A DNA stretch of 64,000 nt from Massospora cicadina (GCA_022478985.1 JAKSZP010014460.1:309263-373262), one strand, 5' to 3'; positions 54,191-64,000 are shown, counted from the first letter of the stretch. Translations and numbers: made by a program. The notes: a model not told the origin generated them from the sequence alone.

Positions 54191-54764
54191 ATTTTATTTG
54201 ATTAATAAAAAGTGATTAAATAAAGGTTATTGCACTAGTATTCAAACAACCAACCTTTATAAAATTTAAGTTTAGAGCCAAAAACTGAGCCAATTATGCT
54301 AGAGGATGTATTTGTAAAATCAATTGGGTTTTTAATTCAAAGTTTTGATTTATATTAACTTGCTAATTAGCCAAATGACCACTAACCACTTAACAAGACC
54401 ATTTAAATATCAAATCAACCAAATACCAAACTTCTCAGCTGTAGCAATATACTAAATACCATCAAGAACATGGAGGGTTTTTACTCCTTGTATACAAAAC
54501 TTTTTATTTTACTATGAAAATAGTTAACCTTTGTAAACTTAGAAACCTACTGCAGGCATGCACACAACAACTCAGCAAAGTTTCATCACAATTGGATGAA
54601 TGGTATAGTAACACATATGGGACAAACAAAGAAATAAACAAACATACATTCAAAGCTTATATATATACTAGCAGAGCTACCCATGCTTTGCTATAGTATC
54701 TATAGAATTTCAGATGATTCAAATTGATTATTTTAAATTTATATTATAGATTAAACTCTCAGCT
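54191..54764. repeat. Dispersed repeat junction with ACTAGC head
   Basis: CTTCTCAGCTGTAGCAATAT (54430-54450), GATGAATGGTATAGTAACACA and AACAAACATACATTC (54594-54650; first quoted string 20 bases: GATGAATGGTATAGTAACAC) lead directly into TATATATATACTAGCAGAGC and TACCCATGCTTTGCTATAG at 54660-54697. The same set in the same order recurs at 55930-56150. No gene. Confidence 0.45.
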
Positions 54765-55235
54765 ATAAAAATATAGCAAATACCATCAAACATATAGGAT
54801 ATTCATTTGTTATATATAAAAATTTTTATTTTACTTCATATTTTTCAAAAATCCTTTTTTAGTGCTCAACTACATCACATAAGGAACCTATTTAATAAAT
54901 TTTGAAGTTTTCAGTTTAGTATTTTTTAATATTTTGTGATGAGTCAGTCAGTCAGTGATATTTCTCTTATACATATAGATAAAATAGATTTAAATCTCCC
55001 TGACTTTCTGCCTGGGCCCACACATTGCTAAATTTTGAAGCTGAGGAGCCCCCTGACCCCCTTCCCCTCTGCCATGGTCATCTAACAGTTTGCTATTGAC
55101 AGCATGTATAGTTAGTCTAAGTTAGGTTTTGGTGTCATTTTGCTCATTTGAGCATTTTGGCACATTTTATTTTTTGATCATTCTCTTTTCAATAATTCTG
55201 TCCCCTAGTTGGCTTACCTTGAATAAACAGCTATT
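54765..55235 (+). repeat. Direct repeat, copy 2
   Basis: Second copy of 53740-54190; the tail reads TGTCCCCTAGTTGGCTTACC then TTGAATAAACAG. Because both the older AT-rich part and the tailed part are repeated, a segmental duplication or two copies of a composite repeat is more likely than two independent insertions. Confidence 0.7.
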
Positions 55236-55477
55236 TAGTTTCAAATTAAATGATAAAAAATTTTGGGAAAAAAGAAACTCATTTAAAAAGCTCTAAAAAG
55301 TATGAAATAATTGAGAAATTATGCCTTCTCAATAAAAATTTTTTTACGTTGGTGCCATTTTCCAACCTGACTTATAAAATTTTTCTCACAAATAAAATTT
55401 ATATCTTATGTCTGGATTGTGTCAAAATGTAAACTATAGGCAACTTAGAATATACAGTGCTGATTATATATATTTAA

Positions 55478-55607
55478 CCCACAATTGGGCCCAATTCAGT
55501 GGTGCTTAGGTTCACACAGCCCCATTACGGCAGGGGCAGTACCCCAGGTTTCATCCCACAAAGTTTCCTGCACTGGGTGCCCTAACGGGCACACAAAAAC
55601 TCAAAGT
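55478..55607 (+). mobile_element. Short SINE-like insertion with 12-bp target duplication
   Basis: 130 bp between perfect ATATATATTTAA copies (55466-55477 and 55608-55619). It is GC-richer than its surroundings. A weak B-box-like GGTTTCATCCC lies at about 55548. It ends CACAAAAACTCAAAGT. It lacks the CCCCTGGT tail, so it may belong to another SINE family. Confidence 0.6.
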
Positions 55608-55619
55608 ATATATATTTAA

Positions 55620-56544
55620 ATGGCTACTATAAGTCAGTTAAAATATTGCGCTGACTCCAAAAAGGGTTTTATTGAGTAGGCTTAATTTCTTGATTATTTC
55701 ATACTTTTTAGTGCTTTTTTAAAGGAGGTTCTTTTTTTCTCAAATTTTTTCCAAAATTTAAGTTAAGGGCCAAAAGCTGAGCAGATTATGCTAGAGAAGG
55801 TATTTTTAATATCAATTGGTATTTTGATTCAAATTTTTGTTATTGATTAGCTTCTAAAGAGCCAAATGATCACTAACCACTCAACAAAACCATTTAAAAT
55901 ATTAAAACAACCAAATACATAACTGCTCAGCTGTAAATTATACCAATTACCAATAAAAACATATAAGATTTTCACTTGTTCATATAAAACTTTTTATTTT
56001 ACTATGAAAATAATCATTGTAAAATTCATAAACCTTTGTAGCATGCACTTAACAACTCACCAATTTTTTACCACAATCAGATGAATAGTATAGGAACACA
56101 TATGGGACAAACATACAAAGAAACAAATAAACATACATTTATATATATATATATGACAAGATGCAATGATAATATTACAGCATTACATTAAATGAAATGG
56201 TAAAGACAGTTTCAAATAACATCCAGCCATAAGAAATATTCATGCACCTAAGCTTTTTACCATAAGGTAAAGCTTGATTTATTTTTATATAGTTTCTTGG
56301 AAGATGCTTATAAACTAAAAATTTTATCCATGACAAATCTCATATTCAAAGCTTAGATAGTTTAAGATATTATGTAAAATAGCTTATATACTAGCCAATT
56401 TACCCAGCGTTACTTGGGTTGATTATTTATTATACCCATAATCATCTCTGTTATGATATGTGAAGCTCAATGATCAAATTTCAACCAGCTCCTTTAAATC
56501 TTAACAATTCAAATAATTTATTTTTAGCTTTTATACTAAGAATA
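55620..56544. other. AT-rich repeat-derived stretch, no gene seen
   Basis: Holds another copy of the CTGCTCAGCTGTAAA ... AACAAACATACATT repeat (55925-56150) and an ACTAGCC head with TTTACCCAGCGTTACTTGGG at 56390-56418. Confidence 0.45.
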
Positions 56545-57020
56545 TTAAGTAAGTAGAGTTACCCGCGCTGCTCAGGTTTATGAGCTCCACTAACATAGTC
56601 TAAAGGCTGTGCCAGTACTATGCTTGATCTACTTGTACTAACAGCTTTGCTGTTGCCCTTGTGGCTAGTGAGCTGGTTATCCTAAATTTACTTAATAATC
56701 CACTTAAAACTCTGACTGATTTTGTTTAGTTTCAGGTGAGCAATTTGACAAATTATTCAATGATATTTTCCAATTCTCACCCACTTGCCCAAATGGATTG
56801 AACCTATCTGACTTGATTAGTTTCAGGTGAGCAATTTGGTGAATTAGCTAATAATTGCCAATTCTCACCCACTTGCCCAAATAGATTGAACCCATCAGAA
56901 TCAATAGTTTCTGATTAAATAATATTTGGCAATTCTAATCCACTCACCCAAATTGATTGAACCTATCAGACTCAAAGGTTTCAGATGTCAGTCATTCATT
57001 CAGTGAATGTTTTTTAAGTA
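56545..57020 (-). repeat. Dispersed repeat, copy 2, with internal tandem units
   Basis: Reverse complement of 36113-36470: TAGAGTTACCCGCGCTGCTC, GCTAGTGAGCTGG, AACAGCTTTGCTGTTGCCC. The part TTTCAGGTGAGCAATTTG ... TCTCACCCACTTGCCC is repeated about three times: CCACTTGCCC at 56781 and 56869, then CCACTCACCC at 56940, i.e. periods of 88 and about 71 bp. Copy 1 has only one unit. Confidence 0.68.
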
Positions 57021-57519
57021 GATATATCACAATTTAAGGGTGGTTAGACTGTCAGGGTAATTTCTGCTTCCATCTTAGTGCATGTTTTGTTCAACACATG
57101 TTTAAAACCTGTACTTACTATAAAAAAATCTCAGTTTGGTATGCTTGCTCTAAGATTGACCTGCCTCAATTACTTTTTTATATATCAAAGTTTATTGCAA
57201 TTTTGTAGTTACATATTAATAATTTTCAAAAATCCTTTAATTACTTAAGAATTAATATCCATATGTATATACATACCAAATTTCATATATATATACATAT
57301 ATATGTATTTTTATTTTGAGAAAAATAATTTTTATATGCTTTTTATATATGCATCTTTTTGCAATTTTTGTATTTAGAAATTGGGGATTAAAAATCCCTT
57401 ACCTACTTGATAATCCTAACCCAAGCTACATATACTTACCAACTTTCATGAATTTGAGTTTTTTGAAACAATTTTATAAAAAATTTTCATATTTGAATTG
57501 ATTTATAGTGGAATTTATT
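57021..57519. other. AT-rich stretch, no gene seen
   Basis: TA-rich microsatellite at about 57285-57306. The 61-codon frame at 57316-57501 is AT-driven and unsupported. Confidence 0.4.
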
Positions 57520-58062
57520 ATTTATTTAAGGTATGCTGACCAGGGAATGGACAGTACAAATACTCAAAGTGCAAACAAAAACCAAAACAAAAAATGTAAA
57601 AGTGGAACAAAATAAAACTAAACCAGGCAGAGAGCAGAGGACTGCTAACCTATAATGGCAGAGGGGGAGGAAGGGATGGGTGGCACATTCACATAAGCAT
57701 CAACCACATCAGGGAAAGTAGCATTGTAGAAATGGATTGAGGCTGAGAGCAAGAGCATCAGGGGCATCAGCATAGTGGGGTCAAGGTGTAATATAAAAGG
57801 ATTGAGATGCACAATATCAGCCTTGATAATAGCTTTAGCTAATTCAGCTATATAATGTTCAGTCTGAAGTCAGGCATCAGGAAGTAGGGAAAAACTGGCT
57901 ACATTCTGCCTGGTAAAAGCAGTTTTTGGGTCAAAGGTCAATAGTTTCGCAACATGAATGGCAGCGTAATTAACAGTTTTAACCAATTTGCTGATTTCAG
58001 CCTGTGCATTTTCAGGGAAATCATGTGGGAAGTTAACTACAGTTAGGCTATTGTGGAATTCT

Positions 58063-58688
58063 TCAACAGATTTTGCTACTGTGATATAGAGTTGGTGACA
58101 ATGTAAAAGGCACCATCACTAAAGCAAACTGGTGGTCACATTGGAAGGGGATAGCATTGAGTTTTGGAGCATAACATCTGAGTAGGATAGATTTGTCAAA
58201 ATCTGAGAAAAAATTCCCAGTCATACCCATCTGGGGCTTCCTCACCTGATTTTTCAACTGTCTTACTGACTATAGCACCTGATTTGTCAACCTCATCCAA
58301 TAGGGCCCACGGATTTTGGTTCACAGAAATAGTGGAGGCAGGATTAGGGCAGGTGGTAGTAGGTGAATCTGGAGCTGCTTGGGGGCAAACAGTGGGCCAA
58401 GCCTAATTCCAATTAGCTGGGGTAAATTCAGATAGGTGAACGTAGCTAGGGGCTGTGGTGGGTGCAGATTTCCCACTCTGGCCTAGCAAGTGAGAGTATT
58501 GGGTGGGAGAGAGAAACAAAACCCTTATTTAGATGCTGCTGACAAGGTTGCTGAGACAGGACCAGATGAAGTGGCATGGGGGCAAGACTTTTTAGAATAG
58601 TCAAATCTAAAACAGAAGGGAAAAATATGTTGACCATTGTCAACATGAACCAAAAAGAAATACTCTTGTGCTTCTTCAATGTGAGCAT
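58063..58688 (-). pseudogene. ORF1-like protein, distal part (F2)
   Basis: Frames 58525-58761, 58446-58688 and 58063-58257 continue the protein after frameshifts. KKHKSISFWFMLTMVNIFFP in one frame and FCFRFDYSKKSCPHATSSGP in another; the latter (FDYSKKSCP) matches the FELDHSKCKCP zinc-knuckle region of F1 with Cys residues lost. No other domain. Confidence 0.4.
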
Positions 58689-59347
58689 ATAGGGAATTTG
58701 TTGGGTAATGGTGGAGTGGTGTGGGTTGATGGTGGCAGTGGCGTGGGGGGCAGCAAAGCACTCTGCACTAGAAGGAATAGCAAAGATGAGGTTGGGCTGG
58801 AGCTATAAGTCATAAGCCCTGACATCAGCTGTTCATATAGAATTTGGGGTGGGAGGTGATAAAGGAGGTTTGCAAATGATACCACCAATGTGGTGTCAGA
58901 AGGGAGGCAAATATGGGTAGTAGGATTTGGGGTATTTTTATAAAACAAAGGATTCAATGATGCTGCAGCATCATCCTCCATCTGGAAGCCTATATCAAGG
59001 TAGCCCTTAAAAGGGTGGAAATTAATAAAGCCAGCTGGTGCGAAAGCAGTGGTGGCAAGTTTGACAATTGCTTTGTCAGCATATGGGAATAAATGCTCAT
59101 AGTCAATATGGAGGCAAAATTGAATTTTGGACTGAGAAAGTATGAGAGAATGGGGGCAAGACAGGTGGATGTGCACAAAGTGAGCACTAAGTCCCATATG
59201 GGACAAATCAGCCAGAAGAGTTTGGCAGGCTATTTGAGCCCATTCAAATGCGTTTCCCCACAAGGCAGAAAATGCTAGGTGGTGGAACACTGTAAGTTTA
59301 GGGGAACGTCTCTTGTGCGTGGATTGGGCAAATTTTCCCATTCCCAA
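58676..59347 (-). CDS. ORF1-like RNA-binding protein, N-terminal 223 residues (F2)
   Basis: Open from ATG 59347. Residues about 75-125 read LHIDYEHLFPYADKAIVKLA ... FINFHPFKGYLDIGF, and about 150-175 read DTTLVVSFANLLYHLPPQIL then YEQLMSGLMTY. All match F1 in order (KYGKFFPYNVQAIIK, FINFHPYKEYFDFGF, DTTLVVQFAGLPTHLP). Strand-helix-strand alternation suits an RRM-like fold. The Pro/Thr-rich end leads into a frameshift; 58525-58761 and 58446-58688 continue in other frames. Likely the RNA-binding protein of a LINE relative; no enzyme domain is present. Confidence 0.55.
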   Translation of the reverse strand: MGMGKFAQSTHKRRSPKLTVFHHLAFSALWGNAFEWAQIACQTLLADLSHMGLSAHFVHIHLSCPHSLILSQSKIQFCLHIDYEHLFPYADKAIVKLATTAFAPAGFINFHPFKGYLDIGFQMEDDAAASLNPLFYKNTPNPTTHICLPSDTTLVVSFANLLYHLPPQILYEQLMSGLMTYSSSPTSSLLFLLVQSALLPPTPLPPSTHTTPPLPNKFPICSH

Positions 59348-59367
59348 ATAAAAAGGGTCTGAAGAGG

Positions 59368-59673
59368 GTGGCGGTACCCCTTGTTACCCAGGGTGACCTC
59401 ACCCACTTGGTAGACAAGCGCTGGGTAACAGCCTTCCCTCTCCAGATTCCTCCCCCGGTACCCTCACTTACCTTAGCTGAACTTGTCTATCAGATTAAGA
59501 AAATCTGCGCCAATATCACTGAATCAAAGTTGAATATTCCAAAACCAATGGTATTTAAGCCTGTTAATTTGGAAATGTATACTCAAAAAGGGACAGATGT
59601 TGAATTATTGTCTGGAATCATGGACAGTTTTGACCCTTTCACCCATATGATTGCCAACACCAATCCCCCTTGA
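59368..59673 (+). CDS. Family-2 counterpart of the U3-encoded frame
   Basis: 101 codons. DLTHLVDKRWVTAFPLQ near the start corresponds to DLKHTLDQRWVQAKYAQ of the family-1 U3 frame: identical D-L, H, D, R-W-V and A positions. It then has LTLAELVYQIKKIC, which lines up with the AQALKQTSYLI region. The later part (KPVNLEMYTQKGTDVELLSG) has no family-1 match that I can see. By analogy this is the start of an LTR, but LTR limits are not established. It could instead be a gag relic. Confidence 0.5.
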   Translation: MAVPLVTQGDLTHLVDKRWVTAFPLQIPPPVPSLTLAELVYQIKKICANITESKLNIPKPMVFKPVNLEMYTQKGTDVELLSGIMDSFDPFTHMIANTNPP

Positions 59674-60179
59674 AATCATCAGGGATGATCTCCAATGTTT
59701 ATATAGTATCTTCAGAAATCATCATCAACAGTATGAAACTCTTATCCAGCAAAATGGGAGTTGCGGCTGAAGAAACTCATTTGACTGAACAAATGGCCCA
59801 GTGACCGGGCATGGGTGGGTTGGGAATCCCAAACCCATTTACAACTAATTGGGACCACCCCTACGTGGAGTGGCCTTGGGGAATTCCCGTGGCTTGTTGG
59901 ACCAGACGCCATCATGCTAACTGATGGAAATGTAGTTGAGCTTTGGTTCAGGCGTTCGAGGTCAAAACGGCAGCAACTCAGCCTGCTGCCAAATCCTTTG
60001 ATGTCAGTTCTATTTAATATTATCTGCCCCATTCCCCAAAAAATTCGGCAGCTTAGGTGAACTTGAGGGACCTTATCCCTGCTTGAACTCCTCACAATCA
60101 AACACTATTTAATCAGTTGCCTTACACTAAGAAATCGTTGATTAATTTTCTTTCTTTATTTTACCAATAAAAAGCCTTT

Positions 60180-60410
60180 CCACAACTTTAGTTTATGTTG
60201 AAAAATAAACCGCCTTTTCTGCCGTCATCCCAACACCACTCAGGGTTTGTGGTCATGTTCATCTGGTATTTCACTAGATGTCTATATTTGATTATGGCTC
60301 ATATGCTACTTTTGGTGAACTCCTTCCTAGTTCCAAAATCGTCATACTAGCAGCAGTGCCTCTGGCATTCTGGTTTGCTGTTTGGGTGCTTTGGCACTCA
60401 GTCTAGCAGG
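60180..60410 (+). pseudogene. Family-2 hydrophobic frame in the putative LTR
   Basis: In one frame about 60328-60402 reads SKIVILAAVPLAFWFAVWVL then WHSV-stop, a probable membrane segment. It aligns with KAAMPLALWAFHWVFTH in copy E (about 4093-4143). Its place after an AATAAA (60167-60172) and before the protease resembles the U5 frame of family 1. Confidence 0.4.
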
Positions 60411-60575
60411 CCAGTCTAAATTTAACTTGCTGTTTGCCTGACATAATCGACCAACCATTATTCTTAACCATTTACACCTTTCTCATAGATATTGGCGTAG
60501 CAATGGTCCCTTCTCTTCAGCTGAACCAGGTTGTGAATAATTTCACTCTGGCCATGTTACCTGGTACCACTTAAA

Positions 60576-61118
60576 ATGCCCAATCCACATTTCATAGTTG
60601 CCATAGCTATTATGCCCATGTCAGTATGTTCTGACTATCTGACTTGTGAAGGGTTTACTCCCACTATGAACCTAGTGGTCTCCCCCAACTCCACTACCAT
60701 CTCTTTGGTATCGCTAGATTCAACTACAGCTACCAATAAAGAGAACTTTGCTTACTTCTTACTACCCATGAAGATTAGTGTCAGATACCATCACATTTCC
60801 TTTGAGGATTTGGTGGATACTGGAGCTGCGGGCAATTTTATGAGTGTTGAACTATCCCAACAATTGGAGCTTGATCTGTATGTAGGTCTTTCAGTGATGG
60901 TTGCTTCTTCAGCCTCCCAGACCTCATACCTAGTCCGTCGGCCAGTTTCTTTCTCATTACATCCATTTAGCTTTTGTATCAGTTCTCAGCAATGCAGAAC
61001 TTGGTGTTTCTGGTTATCTTGGTGGTTGGATGGTGGCGCTGGCAACATGATAAGATTCATCTGGAGTCAAATATGTTGTCATTTGCCAATGATCAAATGG
61101 AGGGAGAATTTCCCTTAG
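60576..61118 (+). pseudogene. Copy D protease
   Basis: A 180-codon frame with SFEDLVDTGAAGNFMSVELS: the DTGA active site is intact. The hydrophobic strand after it (LSVMVASSASQT) fits a retropepsin fold. After about residue 130 the frame looks shifted; 60974-61207 continues with the LVFLVILVVGWWRWQHDKIH counterpart of LYPIILGVEWWRKFDV. Confidence 0.75.
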
Positions 61119-61296
61119 TTAATATCCTCAAGAAAACACAAGGCTACAGCTCCATTAAACCCTTGTTTTCCCTTCAGGACTTCCATCTGATTTTCCTGAA
61201 GTATTAATGCACTATCAAAGTATATTTGATTCTGAGAAGGCGGATCGCCTTCCCCCTCACATGAAATTTGACTTAGGATTCTGAACAACGATACAG

Positions 61297-61915
61297 TTGG
61301 TGAACATCAACTGCCCTTTGTATCCACACACAGCAGAAGAGGAGGCTGCTCTTAACACCTGGCTAGACAATATGCTCAAGAAGGGATGGTTTTTTAAGGA
61401 CATCGCCAATTTCCTCCCCATTGTTTTTGCCAAGAAGGCCAATGGTTCTCTCCGTCCCTGCATGGATTATGGTCACCTAAATAAAATTACAGTAAGCGAT
61501 CCCTGCCCTTTACCCCTTGAGCAGACTATCAGTCAAGTGATTGCAAAGTCTTGCGTGTTCTCCAAGCTTAATCTCATCAATGCCTTTAACTAAATAAGGG
61601 TAATGGAAGGTCAAGAATGGCTTACCACAATTTGTACCAAACGGGGTATCTTTCAGTTCTGCATAATGCCCTTAGGACTAAAGAAAGCGCCAGCCATCTT
61701 TCAAAGAATGATTGATAGTGTGTTGGGCGACCTCCGGTTTACATGCGCAGTTGCATATACTGACAACATCTTGGTTCATTCCTCAAGTCACAAACAACAC
61801 GCTAAAGACTTATAAGCAGTCATGGCTGCTTTGCATAAAGCGAGACTGTTTGTCAAGCCTTCAAAATGTGAGTTTTATAAGGAGGAAGTTACCTTTCTCG
61901 GAAACCTGGTCTTAA
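61297..61915 (+). pseudogene. Copy D reverse transcriptase
   Basis: 61297-61593: FAKKANGSLRPCMDYGHLNK and VFSKLNLINAFN-stop. 61603-61815: EWLTTICTKRGIFQFCIMPL, GLKKAPAIFQRMIDSVL, and the palm box AVAYTDNILVHS, in which YMDD has become YTDN, so the second catalytic Asp is lost. 61712-61915 holds the thumb start in another frame. Inactive. Confidence 0.85.
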
Positions 61916-61918
61916 AAG

Positions 61919-62560
61919 ATGGTTATGCAATTTCACCCAACAAGTTATATGTTATCCGCGAGTGCTGACTCCAACAACCCAGAAACAATTACAGAGTTTC
62001 TTGGGTACCATTCTCTTCTTAAAGAAATTTTCCCTGGCCCTTTCTCAGTTCTCCGCTCTGCTCTTCCCCTCACGGGTAAAAATGTGCCTTTCCATTGGAC
62101 CCCCAAATGTCAACAGGCGTTTGAGTCAATCAAAGAAGTATTCTCATCACCCCCTATTCTAAAATACATGGACTCCTCTAAACTGTATATCATCGCTTGT
62201 GATGCTTCAGTAGTAGCAGTTGGGGCAGTTCTGCTCCAGGAGCATGATGGATTAGTTCATCTGGTTGCCTACTTTTCCCAGAAGTTTTCTTCAACTGAGC
62301 AGTCATAGGCCATTTATGATAAAAAATTGGCGGCAGTAGCATGGGCATTGTCTCATTGGCGGTACCTGTTACAGGGGTGCCCAGCATGAGTTAACTGTGT
62401 GTACTGACCACCAAGCTCTTTTTTATTTATGCAAAGCACAAAAATTGGCACACAGGCAGGCTCATACCTATTGGGATTTATTAAGTTTCAATTTTAAGTA
62501 CAAATTTGTGAAAGGTGCAATACATGTTTTTAACTTTCTTAGCTACAACCCGGTCCATTG
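61919..62560 (+). pseudogene. Copy D RNase H
   Basis: LGYHSLLKEIFPGPFSVL-type connection, then CQQAFESIKEVFSSPPILKY, LYIIACDASVVAVGAVLLQE with the first catalytic Asp, AYFSQKFSSTEQS-stop, AIYDKKLAAVAWALSHWRYL, and CTDHQALFYLCKAQKLAHRQ (62397 on). One stop and one frameshift separate the parts. Confidence 0.8.
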
Positions 62561-62839
62561 CCCCATGGAATCAGAGGAAGTGGACTTGGTTACTGAGAAC
62601 CCCACCACCCAAATCCTATCTATTGTCCCATCTGTGGTCACCTCAGTAGGGTTAGCTCCAGATGCTCCGCTTATTTCACAGGTTTTGGCAGCACAGATGT
62701 CCTTTCCTGAAGGAGTGGAGTTACTTGATAAATTATCCCTTCAGACCCACAAACATTCCCTGTATTCCTTCGTGAAGAGTCTCATCTATTTTAGGTCACA
62801 GGTTTTGGTTCCTCCCCCCTTTAGGGATGAGGTGTTTTG

Positions 62840-63353
62840 AGCGCATCACAACCCTCCCACAATTGGCCATCCAGGCAACAATATGCATCAAATTGATCAA
62901 GCATACTTATAACTGGGTGGTCTTAACTAATGAAGTTCCGGCCTGGATTGCCAATTGCATTACCTGTGCTTGAGCCAAGTCAACCGCTCAGGAAAGAATG
63001 GTCTCCTACACCCATTACAACAGGTGGAGGGTCCATGGACATCAGTGTCCATGTATTTTAGAGTCAAACTCCCCTGTTATAATGGGTTTATGGTGGTGAT
63101 GGTGGTGGTCAGTCGCTTCACCAAAGTTTCCATATTTATTCCCTGTGCTTCCATGATCACATCCAAAGAAACTTCTCATCTCTTCATACACCATGTGTTC
63201 TCAATGTTTGGTCTCCCGCAGAAGATCATCAGTGACTGTGGGCCCCAATTTACAGTGCAGTTCTGTAATGAGCTTTTACCCATTTTAAAAATCACCCCCT
63301 GCCATTCCACCATGTACCATCCCCAGTCTGACAGGCAAACTGAGTGGGTGTAA
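62840..63353 (+). pseudogene. Copy D integrase, truncated
   Basis: Before the core, NCITCA remains of the zinc-binding part (about 62950-62975). Core 62955-63353: LHPLQQVEGPWTSVSMYFRV, FMVVMVVVSRFTKVSIFIPC (first Asp replaced by Ser), FSMFGLPQKIISDCGPQF (second Asp kept) and YHPQSDRQTEWV (Glu kept). Breaks off there; no C-terminal domain or chromodomain. Confidence 0.82.
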
Positions 63354-64000
63354 ACTTTTGGGACGTTTTTTTGCACAGGTTGGTTGTTGAGTAAAACTAC
63401 AAATACTAGTTGTCTGATGACAACTGGTAGGTTTAGTCTTCAAAATAAGTGGCAACAAATCTACTCTGATAAAATAATTGAGAAAAACAACTAGAGACTT
63501 ATTTTCCCTTTAATCTTCAATTTAGAAGAAAATATAAAAAACAAAATTGCAGTTGAATTGTGTTTTCTTATTAGAAAGTGTTAAAGGTTTTTATAGGCAG
63601 AAGGCGGACAACTTTTCAGATAATTCTCTAAAATTAACTGATTAGTCCCCCAAAACTTCTAACCCTTGGGATTAATATTCCAATGGTAGCAAATGTCTTC
63701 ATCTTAATTAATCCCTAGCAGTGTAACCTTTTATGGATTGGCATCCATCCCCATGTGTTAGGAACCATACACAGATGGTTTGGTGGCCATGTTACCTGAT
63801 TACTACCACTAGCTACTGCCAAAACAAGTGTTAAAAGGCTTCAGTAGCTTTGTTAAAACGACCCTAATCGTTCAGCGCCTTTGCTTTGATTATTCATTTA
63901 GTAATCTAACTATTGGCAATCATGCCCTCATTGAATTACCTAATTAACACTGTTGGGCGTGATGCCTGACGAAATATTAATCAAAACAATCATCAGATTA
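63354..64000. other. Repeat-derived end of the window, no gene seen
   Basis: Sequence unrelated to integrase starts directly after copy D. ATTGGCAATCATGCCCTC (about 63914) and neighbouring strings resemble the CCTTGGC/TTGGCAATC sub-repeats of 600-1190, so it may be family-2 LTR or leader sequence. TGGCCATGTTACCTG occurs here (about 63784) and at about 60549. Confidence 0.4.

Larger units (their letters stand above)
57520..59350 (-). mobile_element. ORF1-only LINE derivative F2
   Basis: Relative of F1 (20195-22118) in the same orientation. On the minus strand the 3' end reads TGTCCATTCCCTGGTCAGC then ATACCTTAAATAAATAATAA. The 5' side carries the F1-like protein (58676-59347) and stops within about 20 nt of its ATG, where copy D sequence begins. 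It is thus either 5'-truncated or cut by copy D. I found no convincing target duplication. Confidence 0.65.
59360..63353 (+). mobile_element. Family-2 chromovirus copy D (Ty3 type), incomplete
   Basis: Order on the plus strand: 5' block with LTR-type frames (59368-60410), protease (60576-61118), RT (61297-61915), RNase H (61919-62540), integrase (62840-63353). Integrase ends abruptly after HPQSDRQTEWV and unrelated sequence follows, so the 3' end and 3' LTR are missing. Gag is not seen between the 5' block and protease. Confidence 0.8.

Noticed and set aside
58676..59347. F2 frame as a host gene
   Set aside because: Clear homologue in F1, which is a recent insertion with target duplication; the frame belongs to a mobile element.
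1..64000. CRISPR array, bacterial operon signals, riboswitch or rRNA
   Set aside because: Nothing with regular short repeats and unique spacers, and all recognisable genes are eukaryotic retroelement genes.

Overview
The window is a repeat-dominated eukaryotic segment with no host gene, rRNA or functional tRNA that I can support. Almost everything recognisable is a retroelement. The integrase, reverse transcriptase and chromodomain motifs of the Ty3-type elements, and the endonuclease style of the LINE, look most like those of basidiomycete fungi. A large AT-rich genome such as a rust fungus would fit, but that is an inference from motif style and base composition; I could not run a search.

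Layout. 1-6015: remnant of a Ty3-type chromovirus (copy E, family 2) with an integrase and chromodomain tail, carrying a family-1 solo LTR at 4816-5707. 6021-11790: a pair of direct repeats of about 320 bp around 5.1 kb of unrecognised sequence that includes a worn family-1 LTR at 9100-9805. 11791-19594: AT-rich sequence with two SINEs, minisatellite arrays and a 17-bp micro-insertion. 19595-27529: chromovirus copy A (minus strand), with an ORF1-only LINE derivative (20195-22118) inserted in its 3' LTR. 28297-33576: a LINE (minus strand) with a perfect 15-bp target duplication. 33592-37891: dispersed and tandem repeats, one tRNA-headed SINE and a second micro-insertion. 37892-50651: chromovirus copy C (plus strand), whose 5' LTR is split by copy B (minus strand, 38575-44510). 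50652-57520: SINEs and direct, tandem and inverted repeats. 57520-59350: a second ORF1-only element. 59360-63353: family-2 chromovirus copy D. 63354-64000: further repeat.

The most interesting signal is the family-1 LTR, about 890 bp. It looks coding over nearly its whole length. The part before the inferred RNA start (U3) continues the pol frame past the chromodomain for about 140 codons. The part after it (U5) holds a frame for a small protein with two hydrophobic segments, conserved in frame between divergent subfamilies and continuing across the LTR edge into the leader. A TATA-like TTTAAA box lies 32-33 nt before a GTTGG start. That start is complementary to the sequence just after the 5' LTR, which suggests Tf1-like self-priming. 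If so, the membrane-protein frame is the first cistron of the genomic RNA. A related block is seen in family 2. All copies here carry stops or frameshifts, so the proposal concerns the ancestral element.

The second theme is LINE/SINE parasitism. The LINE, the ORF1-only elements and several SINEs with different tRNA-like heads share a 3' tail containing CCCCTGGT or a close variant.
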